From positions 4,571 to 68,570 of the forward strand of contig JBGMEA010000021.1 in NCBI GenBank assembly GCA_041447245.1: a stretch of 64,000 nt of DNA. The letters are read 5' to 3'. Position 1 is the stretch's first letter. Every line of letters starts with the position of its first letter. Below the pieces are notes generated by a model. That model ran no database searches, had not been told where the DNA came from, and saw only the letters and a list, made by a program, of their open reading frames with translations. Shown one piece after another: positions 52,301 to 60,304 of the stretch. This DNA comes from JBGMEA01 sp041447245. GTDB taxonomy: Bacteria > Bacillota > Clostridia > Eubacteriales > Anaerofustaceae. The position numbers and the translations under genes were made by a program.

Positions 52301-53036
52301 AAATTGATAAATCATTACTTTTTATGCAAAGAAATTTATAATCATTTTCTATCGAAAATCTTTTGCCTACTTCTAACGCCAACTTAGTTTTTCCTACCCC
52401 AGGTTTTCCAAATAATACAAGTACGTTACTGTTTTGGAATCCATCAAGTATTTCTGTCAATTCTTTTTCTCTGAACTGAAAAACAGTGGATATCGGTGCT
52501 GCCATTTCATTTGAATCATATCTCCTGATAAATTCATCTGCATCTGATATTTGACCTGTATCAACCTCAATTCCCAAAAAATCTTTTGCCAATATCTTAT
52601 AATATTGATAAACCTCATTTGCTATTCTATCTACACTAAAAAGATTAAGATCAATACCTTTGTCATTGCATAATTTGTTCAAATGCTTATCTTCACCGAC
52701 TTTTAATGTCGAAGACGTGTGGCAACAAATTATTTCAGCTATATCACTGAAAGGAACTCCTGTCAACTCTTCTTTTAAACATTTCGAAATATCTTCTTTT
52801 ATCTTCTCATTGATTCTCGGAGTTTGTGTAGTGTAACAAACGAAAATATATTTCCCAAAACTATTCTTAAAATAGGTATCTGGATTGCCTATTGTTGTCT
52901 TCATCGTACCAGACTTCATGCCCAATTCGAAAATTTCTTTATATCCTTTTCTAGATAAATAAGCATCACAAAATTCTTGAAACGCTCCCCCTTCTAAGCT
53001 CAGTATTGCACTTTTTATATTTGTTAGCTTTGACAT
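49302..53036 (-). CDS. STAND-type NTPase with N-terminal nuclease-like domain (candidate defence gene)
   Basis: A 1244-aa AT-rich protein. Residues 10-150 resemble a restriction-endonuclease-like (PD-(D/E)xK) domain: GGAFQEFCDAYL, then TTIGNPDTYF with Asp53, and YIFVCYTTQ (63-71), where relatives usually have Glu in place of Cys67. A P-loop ATPase follows: Walker A GKPGVGKT (210-217), Walker B YLILVDDAN (259-267), and the winged-helix region to about 480. The remaining 750 residues are helical repeats, as in the sensing part of STAND (nSTAND3, Avs-like) proteins. These detect phage proteins and trigger a nuclease. The altered nuclease residue raises doubt about catalysis. It is a single gene between ade and a permease. 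Confidence 0.75.
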   Translation of the reverse strand: MSKLTNIKSAILSLEGGAFQEFCDAYLSRKGYKEIFELGMKSGTMKTTIGNPDTYFKNSFGKYIFVCYTTQTPRINEKIKEDISKCLKEELTGVPFSDIAEIICCHTSSTLKVGEDKHLNKLCNDKGIDLNLFSVDRIANEVYQYYKILAKDFLGIEVDTGQISDADEFIRRYDSNEMAAPISTVFQFREKELTEILDGFQNSNVLVLFGKPGVGKTKLALEVGKRFSIENDYKFLCIKSNDLSIFNDLVDYIDTPGKYLILVDDANELVGLKYVLSYLNRTNEGYDIKIIATVRDYAKEKVISEIKEFTVPSTFDIVPFSDDEMRKFIETNLNIRTEIYIEQILRISKGNPRIAYMAGKLANEHQNLQVIQDATGLYSTYYEKFLNQTLIITDKKICISAAIISLFSTINFDKIEMLDAIFDVAKLAPNEFVENINLLYKYEFVEIHYDKVAKITDQCLANYVLYYAFIVKKIIPLSELLYVGFKSFKKRIINTLSIFTQVFNSEQNNAYLVQAVEIVWDKYEAENEELFLDFMKTFQMVRPNEVLIYVKNRIDNCEECHIDYREIKYNENSNVVSDGILLLLTDFRDSEYLENALQLIVRYAKKRHDLLNQIFHLVSSNYTINKYSHHNDYLTLKKVSSIFSGIDKNDIVLSVFFVKVSSRLLSLTFESGESVDYNTYRLYQIPIQHTEGSREYRRNLWKKLIELSGNQLYHSDIISLLEKYTRRWDDKIDKIIPAFDSQFIYDIIENIKNSNVIQVGKICKYLIKKYNRFSIKIDIDYSDRFKSKEWLIYTTLAEKDYETDEKYEDREKRRKEKIVQFADNLRLEEIDDFVEICNKIVLSIPDESWSFNDGLSTFCLALSNRKDALLKFIDSLLIYGNDLEIYPSMIYEKLFSYYGVSNTYEFINSRNFPKKNLWLFTFFEALPFEEVNEYWVNEFLAFLTSDSDKNIDKSSYRNLKILDKFTKYSPEIYVIASNLIFQKHYNNDFMKKIYFSLLFNKTSFKPQHLLEVYKSDISLLQKIYFHTYMFGDDYSGLFIKTFIEADKSWLELYVRFIIDHFSDLHHEEYNRIKACWLSDDYIEIFDYFFYQIIKAESLYDFEICSIVVHSLFHQSNEDVKIVRQREWIKHIILENYMNDTIYMIFNIISELDIQIRKECIELFIQYNSRFSVFEKLTLESSSLDFSGSMIPYMQARIKFYELLLPLFSGIEFIEHKKLLLERIKMWQMRIEQEQIDEISMELYM

Positions 53037-53164
53037 AAATCAACCCCCAAAATAGTACATATTATTTCGTTTAAAAATATACTATATAATATTATTATAA
53101 TACAAATCTCTATGATTAATGCTCATTTTACCTATTAAGAAATATGCAAAATAATTTATTTAAT

Positions 53165-53193
53165 TTGTCTATATACAAAAAATTTGCTATCAT
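53165..53193 (+). promoter_or_regulatory. Promoter of the amino-acid permease gene
   Basis: TTGTCT (53165-53170), 17 bases, TATCAT (53188-53193), 29 bases before the start codon. Confidence 0.5.
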
Positions 53194-53222
53194 AAACCCA
53201 ACAACCACCCAAGGAGGGACGC

Positions 53223-54569
53223 ATGGCACCGCAGAAGCAAAAAACCGCAGACCGCAATAAACTCGGCACGTTCGGACTGGTGACCTTCGGCATCGGCAGC
53301 ATCATCGGCTCCGGCATCTTCCTCGGCTCCGCCATCGCAATCCAATCGGCGGGACCCTCCGTGCTGCTCGCTTACCTCGTGAGCGGCTTCGTCATCTCGC
53401 AGGTGCTCGGCGCCATGACCGCCATCAGCATCAACCGCCCCGTGACGGGCTCCTTCAAAGTGTACGCGGAACAGTACCTGGGGAAATTCGTCGGCTTCAC
53501 CCTGGGCTGGATGCTCTATGTGTCCAGCATTCTCGTCATCGCCTCCGAAGCCGTCGCAGCGGGCATCTTTTTGCAGTATTGGTTTCCGAATGTCCCGAGC
53601 GCCGTCTTCTCCGTGAGCGCGGTCGCTGTCGCGGCACTCGTTAACCGATTGAATATGGAGAGCTTCAGCATCGCGGAATCGATCATGGCGGTGCTCAAAC
53701 TCCTCGTGCTGGTGTTCTTCGTGGGGGTCGGCATTCATTTCCTCGCGGCAAACGGCATCACCGCAACCCCGTCGCCGTTCGGCAGCGCGGCGGACTTTTT
53801 CCCGAACGGTGCCGCGGGACTGCTCCAGTCCATGCTCATTACGGTGTTTACTTACGCGGGCATCAGCACCATCGCCATGGCGACCTCGAAAGTGCGCAAC
53901 CCCGAAAAAACGATTCCGAAATCGACGGTGATCTTTCTTGCCGCGATTGCGCTGCTGTATCTGGCTACCGTCTTCGTCATCGTCACAACGACGAACTGGA
54001 GCACCGTGAGCACCGATGTTTCTCCGCTCGTGCAGTCCCTCGGCGTGATGGGCTATGCGTGGGCGTCCTCCCTCGTCAATGCCGCAATGCTCACTGCGGT
54101 CGTTTCCGTCATGTTCGGGAGCTTTTTCTCAAGCACGCAGATCATGATGTCGCTCTCGGAAGCAAAGGAAGCACCCGCATCGCTCGACCGAACCAATGCC
54201 AAAGGCATCGATAACCGTGCCTGGGCGCTGACCGCCGCCGTTGCGGTGGGGCTCGTCGGGGTGTCCTTCGCGTTCGGCTCGGTGTATTTCAAGTATCTCG
54301 TTTCGGCAAGCTCGTATATTTCCTTTTTCAGCTGGTTTATCAATCTGATCGTCTATTTGAAATGGCAGAAAGAAAAAGGTCCCGATGAGACGCAGACTTC
54401 CCCGCTCATTCTGGGACGGGCGGGCGCCTATGTCACCATGACGCTCATCGCGGCACTGGCGGTCTTAAGCCTGTGGGCACACGATTTTCGGATCGGGTTT
54501 TCGTTCGCCGCGGGAATGATGGCTGTGGTGTGCATCTGCTACCGCATCTTTGTTTACCCGAAACGATAA
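53223..54569 (+). CDS. APC-superfamily amino-acid permease
   Basis: A 448-aa transporter with about twelve helices. The N-terminus (GTFGLVTFGIGSIIGSGIFLGSAIAI) has the GIGxxIGxGIF motif of helix 1 in APC-family permeases, where the amino acid binds. TYAGISTIAMATSKVRNPEKTIPK is the conserved loop after helix 6. It imports or exchanges an amino acid of unknown identity. AAGGAGGGACGC precedes the ATG. Single-gene unit with its own promoter and terminator. Confidence 0.93.
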   Translation: MAPQKQKTADRNKLGTFGLVTFGIGSIIGSGIFLGSAIAIQSAGPSVLLAYLVSGFVISQVLGAMTAISINRPVTGSFKVYAEQYLGKFVGFTLGWMLYVSSILVIASEAVAAGIFLQYWFPNVPSAVFSVSAVAVAALVNRLNMESFSIAESIMAVLKLLVLVFFVGVGIHFLAANGITATPSPFGSAADFFPNGAAGLLQSMLITVFTYAGISTIAMATSKVRNPEKTIPKSTVIFLAAIALLYLATVFVIVTTTNWSTVSTDVSPLVQSLGVMGYAWASSLVNAAMLTAVVSVMFGSFFSSTQIMMSLSEAKEAPASLDRTNAKGIDNRAWALTAAVAVGLVGVSFAFGSVYFKYLVSASSYISFFSWFINLIVYLKWQKEKGPDETQTSPLILGRAGAYVTMTLIAALAVLSLWAHDFRIGFSFAAGMMAVVCICYRIFVYPKR

Positions 54570-54591
54570 GCATTGCCGTCTGTATCGATGT

Positions 54592-54630
54592 AAAAAAAGG
54601 CCCCCTTTTCCGAAAGGAATCGGGGGTTTT
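54592..54630. terminator. Bidirectional terminator between convergent genes
   Basis: CCCCC pairs with GGGGG, with inner TTCC / GGAA around a GAAA loop, flanked by an A tract and a T tract. It separates the permease and DUF2974 genes. Confidence 0.85.
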
Positions 54631-54641
54631 GCATTTGCTTT

Positions 54642-55787
54642 CTATTGAAACTTTTTCCAAAGTTCGGACTCCCGCACATTCTGGAGCATGGAGGAGAGCG
54701 AAATGTCGGGCTTTAAATTCCGCACGGAAACCGTAACCAGATATTTCAGCGTCTGTGAGACAAAACGGCTCGTGTCGTCATCCAGATCGCGTACGGCATC
54801 CATTGCCGCTTTCGCTTTGTCGAAAAAATCCTCGGACAGATCTGCGAAGGAAGAAACCCCCGCCGATTCCGCCACGCCGAAGAGCGCATCCACAAAGCGC
54901 TCGCGGTCGCTGTCGGTCATCGCGTTCAGCCAGGTCTGGATCACTTTGTCGTTAAACAGCGCAAGCGAATCGAGCTCTTCGAGATAGTGGAAATCGTCAT
55001 CCTTGATTAGCCAGGTAAACGGGTCATGCTGCATGATGCCGATCTGCGCGCTTTTGACGACGGAATAGGACTCGTGCTGTTCCAAGAGCATGCCGACAAT
55101 GGACGACTGCGGCATGGTCGGACGGATGTACGGCTTGACGCGCGCGTATTCCTCGCTGCCGAATACTCCTTCGCGAAAACCGGGTCCATCGTGACTGAAA
55201 ACCTCCGCAATGCGGGAGCGGATTTTATCTTTGCAATGCATCGCGGCGTACACCGCCAGATTCCCTCCTTTGGAATGCCCGCCGACATACAGGGTGCCCG
55301 ACGTCTTTTTGCCGATAAGATTCAGATATTCCGCGCTTGCCAGCTGCGCGGGCACAGCATCGGAGAACGCCATGTTAAAGTCTTCCTTCCACCCGACGAG
55401 TGTGGCGTCCGTGCCGCGGAACGCGACGTACGCGGTGCCGTCCCCGAACAGAAATGTTGTCGCGGAAAACTGCTCTTCGCGCTCGGTGTCGATGCGGCAG
55501 ATGTGCCAGTTCACCCCGATGTTTGAAAAACGGGGACTGTTCTCGATGGCTTGCAGGAGCTTGACGTTGCGGTCGAATGCGCGCACCCCTTCACAGAGCG
55601 GTTCCCTGTTTGCTTCGGCGGCAAGATCTTTGAGCAACACTGCCGGCAGATCCTGCTCGGGACTGCCCATGTATCCTTCGAAGTTAAGGTAGGATAATTG
55701 CGAAAAAATCAGGCTGTCCACACTCCCGAGCGGACGTTCTGCGAAGGTGCGGGTTTCATCCTGTACATAATCGATAATATTCTTCAT
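54642..55787 (-). CDS. DUF2974 alpha/beta-hydrolase (lipase-like)
   Basis: A 381-aa protein with the class-3-lipase-like fold of DUF2974 (Mbeg1-like): AYVAFRGTDATLVGWKEDFNMAF, then the nucleophile elbow YVGGHSKGGNLAVYAA with catalytic Ser, and VFSHDGPGF with the likely acid. There is no signal peptide, so it acts inside the cell, perhaps on lipids or esters. TAAGGAATGGTT precedes the ATG at 55787. First of no clear operon; the metallopeptidase gene ends 44 bases upstream. Confidence 0.9.
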   Translation of the reverse strand: MKNIIDYVQDETRTFAERPLGSVDSLIFSQLSYLNFEGYMGSPEQDLPAVLLKDLAAEANREPLCEGVRAFDRNVKLLQAIENSPRFSNIGVNWHICRIDTEREEQFSATTFLFGDGTAYVAFRGTDATLVGWKEDFNMAFSDAVPAQLASAEYLNLIGKKTSGTLYVGGHSKGGNLAVYAAMHCKDKIRSRIAEVFSHDGPGFREGVFGSEEYARVKPYIRPTMPQSSIVGMLLEQHESYSVVKSAQIGIMQHDPFTWLIKDDDFHYLEELDSLALFNDKVIQTWLNAMTDSDRERFVDALFGVAESAGVSSFADLSEDFFDKAKAAMDAVRDLDDDTSRFVSQTLKYLVTVSVRNLKPDISLSSMLQNVRESELWKKFQ

Positions 55788-55830
55788 AACCATTCCTTAC
55801 TCTTTTATTCTGTTGACTGAACGCTGATAA

Positions 55831-56544
55831 CTAGAGATTCATCCGCCAGACGGCAAGAGAGAGCCATCGGCTGCGGGCTTCGTAATCGGGCAGAATCTTT
55901 CCGACGAGTCGCCAGAAGGATCGGTCGTGGTTCATATGAACCAGATGGCACATCTCGTGCACGACGATGTAGTCGATGACTTCGGTCGGCGCCATCGCGA
56001 GCTTCCAGTTGAAGCGCAGTTCACGGTTCGAATCGCAGGTGCCCCAGTTTTTTTCATCCTCCACAATGTTCACCGAGCGTGGCTTGACTTTGAACTCAGG
56101 CTGATAGCGTTTGATGCTCGCGCGGACAAGCTCTTTGCATTTGCGGTGATAGAACGACGCAAGCGCGCGGCGGATCGCATCCTCGCTCTGATCTTTGACG
56201 TAAATGTCGATGCGGTTGTTTTCAAACCGCACATAGTCTTTGGGACGGTCGCGGTTCTCCATGATCATGATCGGAACCTGCACGCCGAGATAAAGAAAGA
56301 TTTCTCCCGGCTCATATACTTTTTCGAACGGAGCCTGCAGTTCTTCGGTTTTGGTTTTGATTTCGGAAAGAATGCGATCCCAGTTCCGCTCGAGTTCCGC
56401 ATGAATGCGCGCGGCGGAGGTGCCTTTTGTCGCGCAGACTTCGACGCGCCCGAAGCGGTCGACGTAAATGCCGATGTCGGGACGGGTTTTCTTCGTAAGC
56501 GTATAGACAATCGTGGTTCCGAGATGGGTATGTTGCCCGTTCAT
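55831..56544 (-). CDS. YgjP-like (SprT/M48-related) metallopeptidase
   Basis: A 237-aa protein with the zinc motif HEMCH (196-200), followed by MNHDRSFWRLVGKILPDYEARSRWL, and the upstream block SVNIVEDEKNWGTCDSNRELRFNWKLAMAPTEVIDYIVVHEMCHL. This is the YgjP/DUF45 metal-dependent hydrolase family. The substrate is unknown. Its ATG overlaps the stop of the FmdE gene by four bases, so they are coupled. Confidence 0.93.
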   Translation of the reverse strand: MNGQHTHLGTTIVYTLTKKTRPDIGIYVDRFGRVEVCATKGTSAARIHAELERNWDRILSEIKTKTEELQAPFEKVYEPGEIFLYLGVQVPIMIMENRDRPKDYVRFENNRIDIYVKDQSEDAIRRALASFYHRKCKELVRASIKRYQPEFKVKPRSVNIVEDEKNWGTCDSNRELRFNWKLAMAPTEVIDYIVVHEMCHLVHMNHDRSFWRLVGKILPDYEARSRWLSLAVWRMNL

Positions 56545-56939
56545 CCCTGCGGAGTCAGCTCCGTTTTTGAGATGTCAAACAGATAGCGGTACGTCATCTG
56601 CAGCAAAAATTCCTTCATTTTGCTGCGTTCCATATCAGGCAGCTGCTTGAGGGTAAGGCGCACGCTCTCTCCCGTGGTGAGGTTATAGAAGTTGTAGCCG
56701 CGGGCTTCCGTCGGACGGAGCTCCAGATTGCCTTTGCCGATGGTGCATCCGAGCATGACCTGGATGCCGTCGAGCGGACACCCGTTTCCTTCCGCGATGC
56801 AGTGAATGCGTTCGCCTTCTTCGAATTCGATATCCAATAATTCCATTGCGTAACGGCTCGCCTGATAACCGATGGCAAGTCCTCCGCATTCATGTCCGTG
56901 AAAAAAGACGCAATCTTCCCACGTTCTTGGTTGTCTCAT
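56541..56939 (-). CDS. FmdE-domain protein
   Basis: A 132-aa protein of the formylmethanofuran dehydrogenase subunit E family: FFHGHECGGLAIGYQASRYAM at the N-terminus and EGNGCPLDGIQVMLGCTIGKGNL in the middle. The conserved His and Cys (HGHECGG, NGCPLDG, GCTIGKG) bind a metal, and the gene probably supports a molybdenum-type or other redox cofactor rather than methanogenesis. The zinc-ribbon tail of longer members is missing. ACAGGAGGAATCTCT precedes the ATG. Confidence 0.9.
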   Translation of the reverse strand: MRQPRTWEDCVFFHGHECGGLAIGYQASRYAMELLDIEFEEGERIHCIAEGNGCPLDGIQVMLGCTIGKGNLELRPTEARGYNFYNLTTGESVRLTLKQLPDMERSKMKEFLLQMTYRYLFDISKTELTPQG

Positions 56940-56968
56940 AGAGATTCCTCCTGTTGCGTTGTTTGGGT

Positions 56969-57220
56969 TCAGCCCTTCAGTCCCATGGTCTGGCGCTGCA
57001 TATTTTCGACGACGACATCATAAATATCGCCGAGCGAAGCGCAGTATTCCAACACTTTCCATGGGGTATTCGTGTGAAAATGAATTTTAATAAGCGTTTC
57101 ATCCCCCACGGCAAGCAGACTGTCCCCTTCGATATTGGCTGTGATGTATTCGTTGACGGCATCCTCCGACAGGTTTTCCCCGTCGATCAGTAGCTGTGTG
57201 TCATATTTGTATTCGAGCAT
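56969..57220 (-). CDS. Small protein matching the FakA C-terminal-like domain
   Basis: An 83-aa protein starting MLEYKYDTQLLIDGENLSED with GDSLLAVGDETLIKIHFHTNTPWKVLEYCASLGDIYDVVVENMQRQ. This is the C-terminal FakB-contact part of the fatty-acid kinase FakA / DhaL-like family (HVHTxxPg and NM--Q motifs). The kinase domain is absent, so it may be a stand-alone regulator or a remnant. GGAGGGACCG precedes the ATG. It is upstream of the FmdE gene on the same strand (29-base gap). Confidence 0.8.
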   Translation of the reverse strand: MLEYKYDTQLLIDGENLSEDAVNEYITANIEGDSLLAVGDETLIKIHFHTNTPWKVLEYCASLGDIYDVVVENMQRQTMGLKG

Positions 57221-57359
57221 CGGTCCCTCCGTCTCGGCATGTTGTAATGTTTTCAGTATAGCAGATTCTGAACGGAAACGGTATGTGAATCGACACGGAT
57301 TCTGCATTTGCGTTCGCGCCGCGAATCTGATATGATGGCAAGAGAAAAACGGGGGTCAC

Positions 57360-58406
57360 ATGGACGATCAGCAAAACCACAAACGGCGCGTGCGCTATGC
57401 GGGCACGCATCCGAAAACATACAACGAAAAATACAAAGAATTGCAGCCCGAGAAATATGCCGACACGGTAGCGAAAGTAATCGGAAAAGGCAACACGCCC
57501 GCGGGAATGCACCGCTCCATCTGCGTGGAAGAGATCATGGAGATTCTGGCGATCCGAGACGGAGAAACGGGACTGGACGCCACGCTCGGCTACGGCGGAC
57601 ACACGGCGGAAATGGCGAAACGGCTCGAAGGCAAAGGGCATCTGTATGCCACGGATGTCGATCCGATCGAGCTGCCGCGCACGAAAGAACGGCTGGCGGC
57701 GCTCGGTTTCGGCGAAGAGATCCTGAGCATCCGACAGATGAACTTTTCTGAGATCGACGCACTGGCGAAAGAAGTCGGCGGGTTTGATTTTGTGCTTGCC
57801 GATCTCGGAGTCTCCTCCATGCAGATCGACAATCCCGAACGGGGGTTTACGTTCAAACAGGAAGGTCCGCTCGATCTGCGGCTGAACCCCGAAGAAGGGA
57901 TCTCCGCCGCGGAACGACTGCGGGAGATTTCATATTACGATCTGGTGCAGATGCTGACCGAGAATGCAGACGAACCCCACGCGGAGCAGATCGCCCGCGC
58001 GATTGCGTCCGCAAGAAAGAAAGGCGTCGAGATCGCCACCACCACACAGCTGCGGGAAATCATCGCGGAGGCGCTTTCTTTCCTGCCGAAACGGGAACAG
58101 AAAACGGAAATAAAAAAAGCCTGCCAGCGATGCTTTCAGGCGTTGCGGATCGATGTGAACGGCGAGTTTGACGCGCTGCGCGCGTCTCTGGAAAAGCTGC
58201 CCGATGCGCTGAAGCCGGGCGGGCGGGTCGCGATCCTCTCCTTCCACTCGGGAGAAGACCGTCTGGTGAAAAAATCGTTCCAGCAGTATGTGCGCGAAGG
58301 CGTCTATGCATCCGTCTCGGACGGACCGATTCTGCCGTCGGCGGAGGAATGCGGCGCAAACCCAAGAGCACGGTCAGCAAAACTGAGGTGGGCGGTGAAG
58401 GGGTGA
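57360..58406 (+). CDS. rsmH: 16S rRNA (cytosine-N4) methyltransferase RsmH-type
   Basis: A 348-aa SAM-dependent methyltransferase. LDATLGYGGHTAEMAKRL is motif I; FDFVLADLGVSSMQIDNPERGFTFKQEGPLDLRLN is the RsmH signature; GRVAILSFHSGEDRLVKKSF lies near the end. It has about 45 extra basic N-terminal residues before the usual MHRSICVEEI start. It is away from any division (dcw) genes, so it may be the extra RsmH paralogue present in some Bacillota rather than the housekeeping enzyme. CGGGGGTCAC precedes the ATG. Confidence 0.9.
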   Translation: MDDQQNHKRRVRYAGTHPKTYNEKYKELQPEKYADTVAKVIGKGNTPAGMHRSICVEEIMEILAIRDGETGLDATLGYGGHTAEMAKRLEGKGHLYATDVDPIELPRTKERLAALGFGEEILSIRQMNFSEIDALAKEVGGFDFVLADLGVSSMQIDNPERGFTFKQEGPLDLRLNPEEGISAAERLREISYYDLVQMLTENADEPHAEQIARAIASARKKGVEIATTTQLREIIAEALSFLPKREQKTEIKKACQRCFQALRIDVNGEFDALRASLEKLPDALKPGGRVAILSFHSGEDRLVKKSFQQYVREGVYASVSDGPILPSAEECGANPRARSAKLRWAVKG

Positions 58407-58434
58407 TGAATACTCCTTCGTTTTTAAAAAACTG

Positions 58435-60177
58435 CTATTCGACAGTATTTTTAAGAAACTCGATCAATTCTGTCTTCCTAGACAGTAAATAATCCGTCGT
58501 TTCTTTTCTTTCAAAGCACTTTCGATTATCAATTTCAATCACATTACCTTGAGATACGATATAATCTACTATCCCTTTAAATAGACGATAACTCTCATTT
58601 TCATCTTGCAATTTTGAAAGCATTTTTTGGCAATAAGCATCCATTTTTTTTGCATTAAATTTAGGCATATCTTGATCAGCTACTACTTCACGAAATAGCA
58701 TTATTGCATGGTACTTAGCTCGCCGATATTTTTTATCAATTTTATTTACTTTAAATAAATTTTCCACCTTGAATAATGCCAATGCACTAACATAGTACAT
58801 TATAAGTTTATCTGATGTTTTAAATATTTTATTACCAACCCTTTTCGCTACTGTACCGTATTGACCAGATACTGCGCTTGGTTCATTTAAAAACATAGCC
58901 GCAACAGCTTTTATTTGTGTAGGTATAGAAATAATTCTATTTTTCGTAAGATCACTACCTCTATATTGCCCTGTTCTTCTCTCATAAACTAAGGCATCAG
59001 CATCCTGGTTTCTATATGTTTTATAGTATTCTTCCAACTTTTTTTGAAAAGTGGATAAGGCATCAAGCTGTTCTTTCCGAATCGCAGTTTGACTATTTGT
59101 AGCTTTTGTAATTTCGTTCTTAAGATTTTCGTTTTTCGTTCCAATAATTCTTATTGGTATAATTAAATCATCTATATTTGTCGCAGCATCCATATTCGCA
59201 ATCAAGATGTTACTAGTTTGGCACCCATTTACGATCTGATAATCTTGTATAATAGCGATGTCCCCTGATATTGCTATTGATGAAGCAACTATCATAATTC
59301 CATTATTCAACATACTAAAAGCATTTACATCACCTGAAAGAATTGTTTTTTCAATACTTTTATTTACATCTGGACTTGGTCCTAAATAGTCTCTTATATT
59401 ATCTTCAAAAACAGGTTTAATAGCTCCGTTTTCTTCAATAATCATCTTTTTAAACTCTCTAAATGGTATAACGCCACTATAACCTACTTCATCTTCATTT
59501 ATAGAATACATAGTAATTCTTTTCTCGAATTTAAATGTTGCAGACAATTTCTCGTTTGTCTTCCTATACATGGATTGAATTTCATCTGCCCCACAAGGAA
59601 AGAACTCAATTTTTGAGAATAAGTTTGTAGCCTTCAGGTCGTTTACACCCAAGGTAACTGCTGTGTTTAAATTTATGTCATCATTAGTCCAAATACCTGT
59701 CGTAACATAATACAACAATAATTCTGGATTTTTTTTGAGTTTATCGACCTTTGCGTAAATATGATTCTTAAGCTCTATAAATTTAAGCATTTCATCAGAA
59801 GTAAATATAACTGTTCCATCACTAAAAAAAGCTTTTAAATACAATATAAAATTTGACAGTTCAGTATTATCAAATGAAGAAGACGTTTTAGATTGTATCA
59901 GAATAAATTTCACACTGATTGTCTGATTCATGGAAATAAGCATATCTATTTCATCAATAGAATTAACTAATTTTTGATTTACTATTATTGCAATACCATC
60001 TATCCCCTGAGTTGCAACTCCTGTTGTAATATCTTCAATATCAAAATCATTCGTTCCATATATAGAATTTACAACGCAATAGTTTACGAAATATTCAAAT
60101 AACAAAGGTTCATCAAAATCTTCTATACTTTGATTTTGTTTAAAAGATTCCATCATACTGTTGGTTATTCTATCCAT
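58435..60177 (-). CDS. AIPR-family protein (candidate single-gene phage defence)
   Basis: A 580-aa AT-rich protein of the AIPR (abortive infection phage resistance) family. The core has MLNNGIMIVAS (289-299) and DYQIVNGCQTSN (312-323), the family signature. The N-terminus (residues 45-110) has GIDGIAI with Asp60 and FILIQSKTSSSFD with Gln95-x-Lys97, the D-(E/Q)xK pattern of a PD-(D/E)xK nuclease. A nuclease-based abortive response is the likely role. CGAGGTAATA precedes the ATG at 60177; the upstream frame is not translated. It is a single gene inserted between rsmH and an acetyltransferase. Confidence 0.85.
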   Translation of the reverse strand: MDRITNSMMESFKQNQSIEDFDEPLLFEYFVNYCVVNSIYGTNDFDIEDITTGVATQGIDGIAIIVNQKLVNSIDEIDMLISMNQTISVKFILIQSKTSSSFDNTELSNFILYLKAFFSDGTVIFTSDEMLKFIELKNHIYAKVDKLKKNPELLLYYVTTGIWTNDDINLNTAVTLGVNDLKATNLFSKIEFFPCGADEIQSMYRKTNEKLSATFKFEKRITMYSINEDEVGYSGVIPFREFKKMIIEENGAIKPVFEDNIRDYLGPSPDVNKSIEKTILSGDVNAFSMLNNGIMIVASSIAISGDIAIIQDYQIVNGCQTSNILIANMDAATNIDDLIIPIRIIGTKNENLKNEITKATNSQTAIRKEQLDALSTFQKKLEEYYKTYRNQDADALVYERRTGQYRGSDLTKNRIISIPTQIKAVAAMFLNEPSAVSGQYGTVAKRVGNKIFKTSDKLIMYYVSALALFKVENLFKVNKIDKKYRRAKYHAIMLFREVVADQDMPKFNAKKMDAYCQKMLSKLQDENESYRLFKGIVDYIVSQGNVIEIDNRKCFERKETTDYLLSRKTELIEFLKNTVE

Positions 60178-60304
60178 TATTACCTCGATATTGTATTCAT
60201 AATTATAAATAATATTATATCTATGAATTACTCTAAAAACAATTATGTATATTGAATACAATCAAATAATATTATTCTGAAACCTATTATTTTTTCTAAA
60301 ATGC

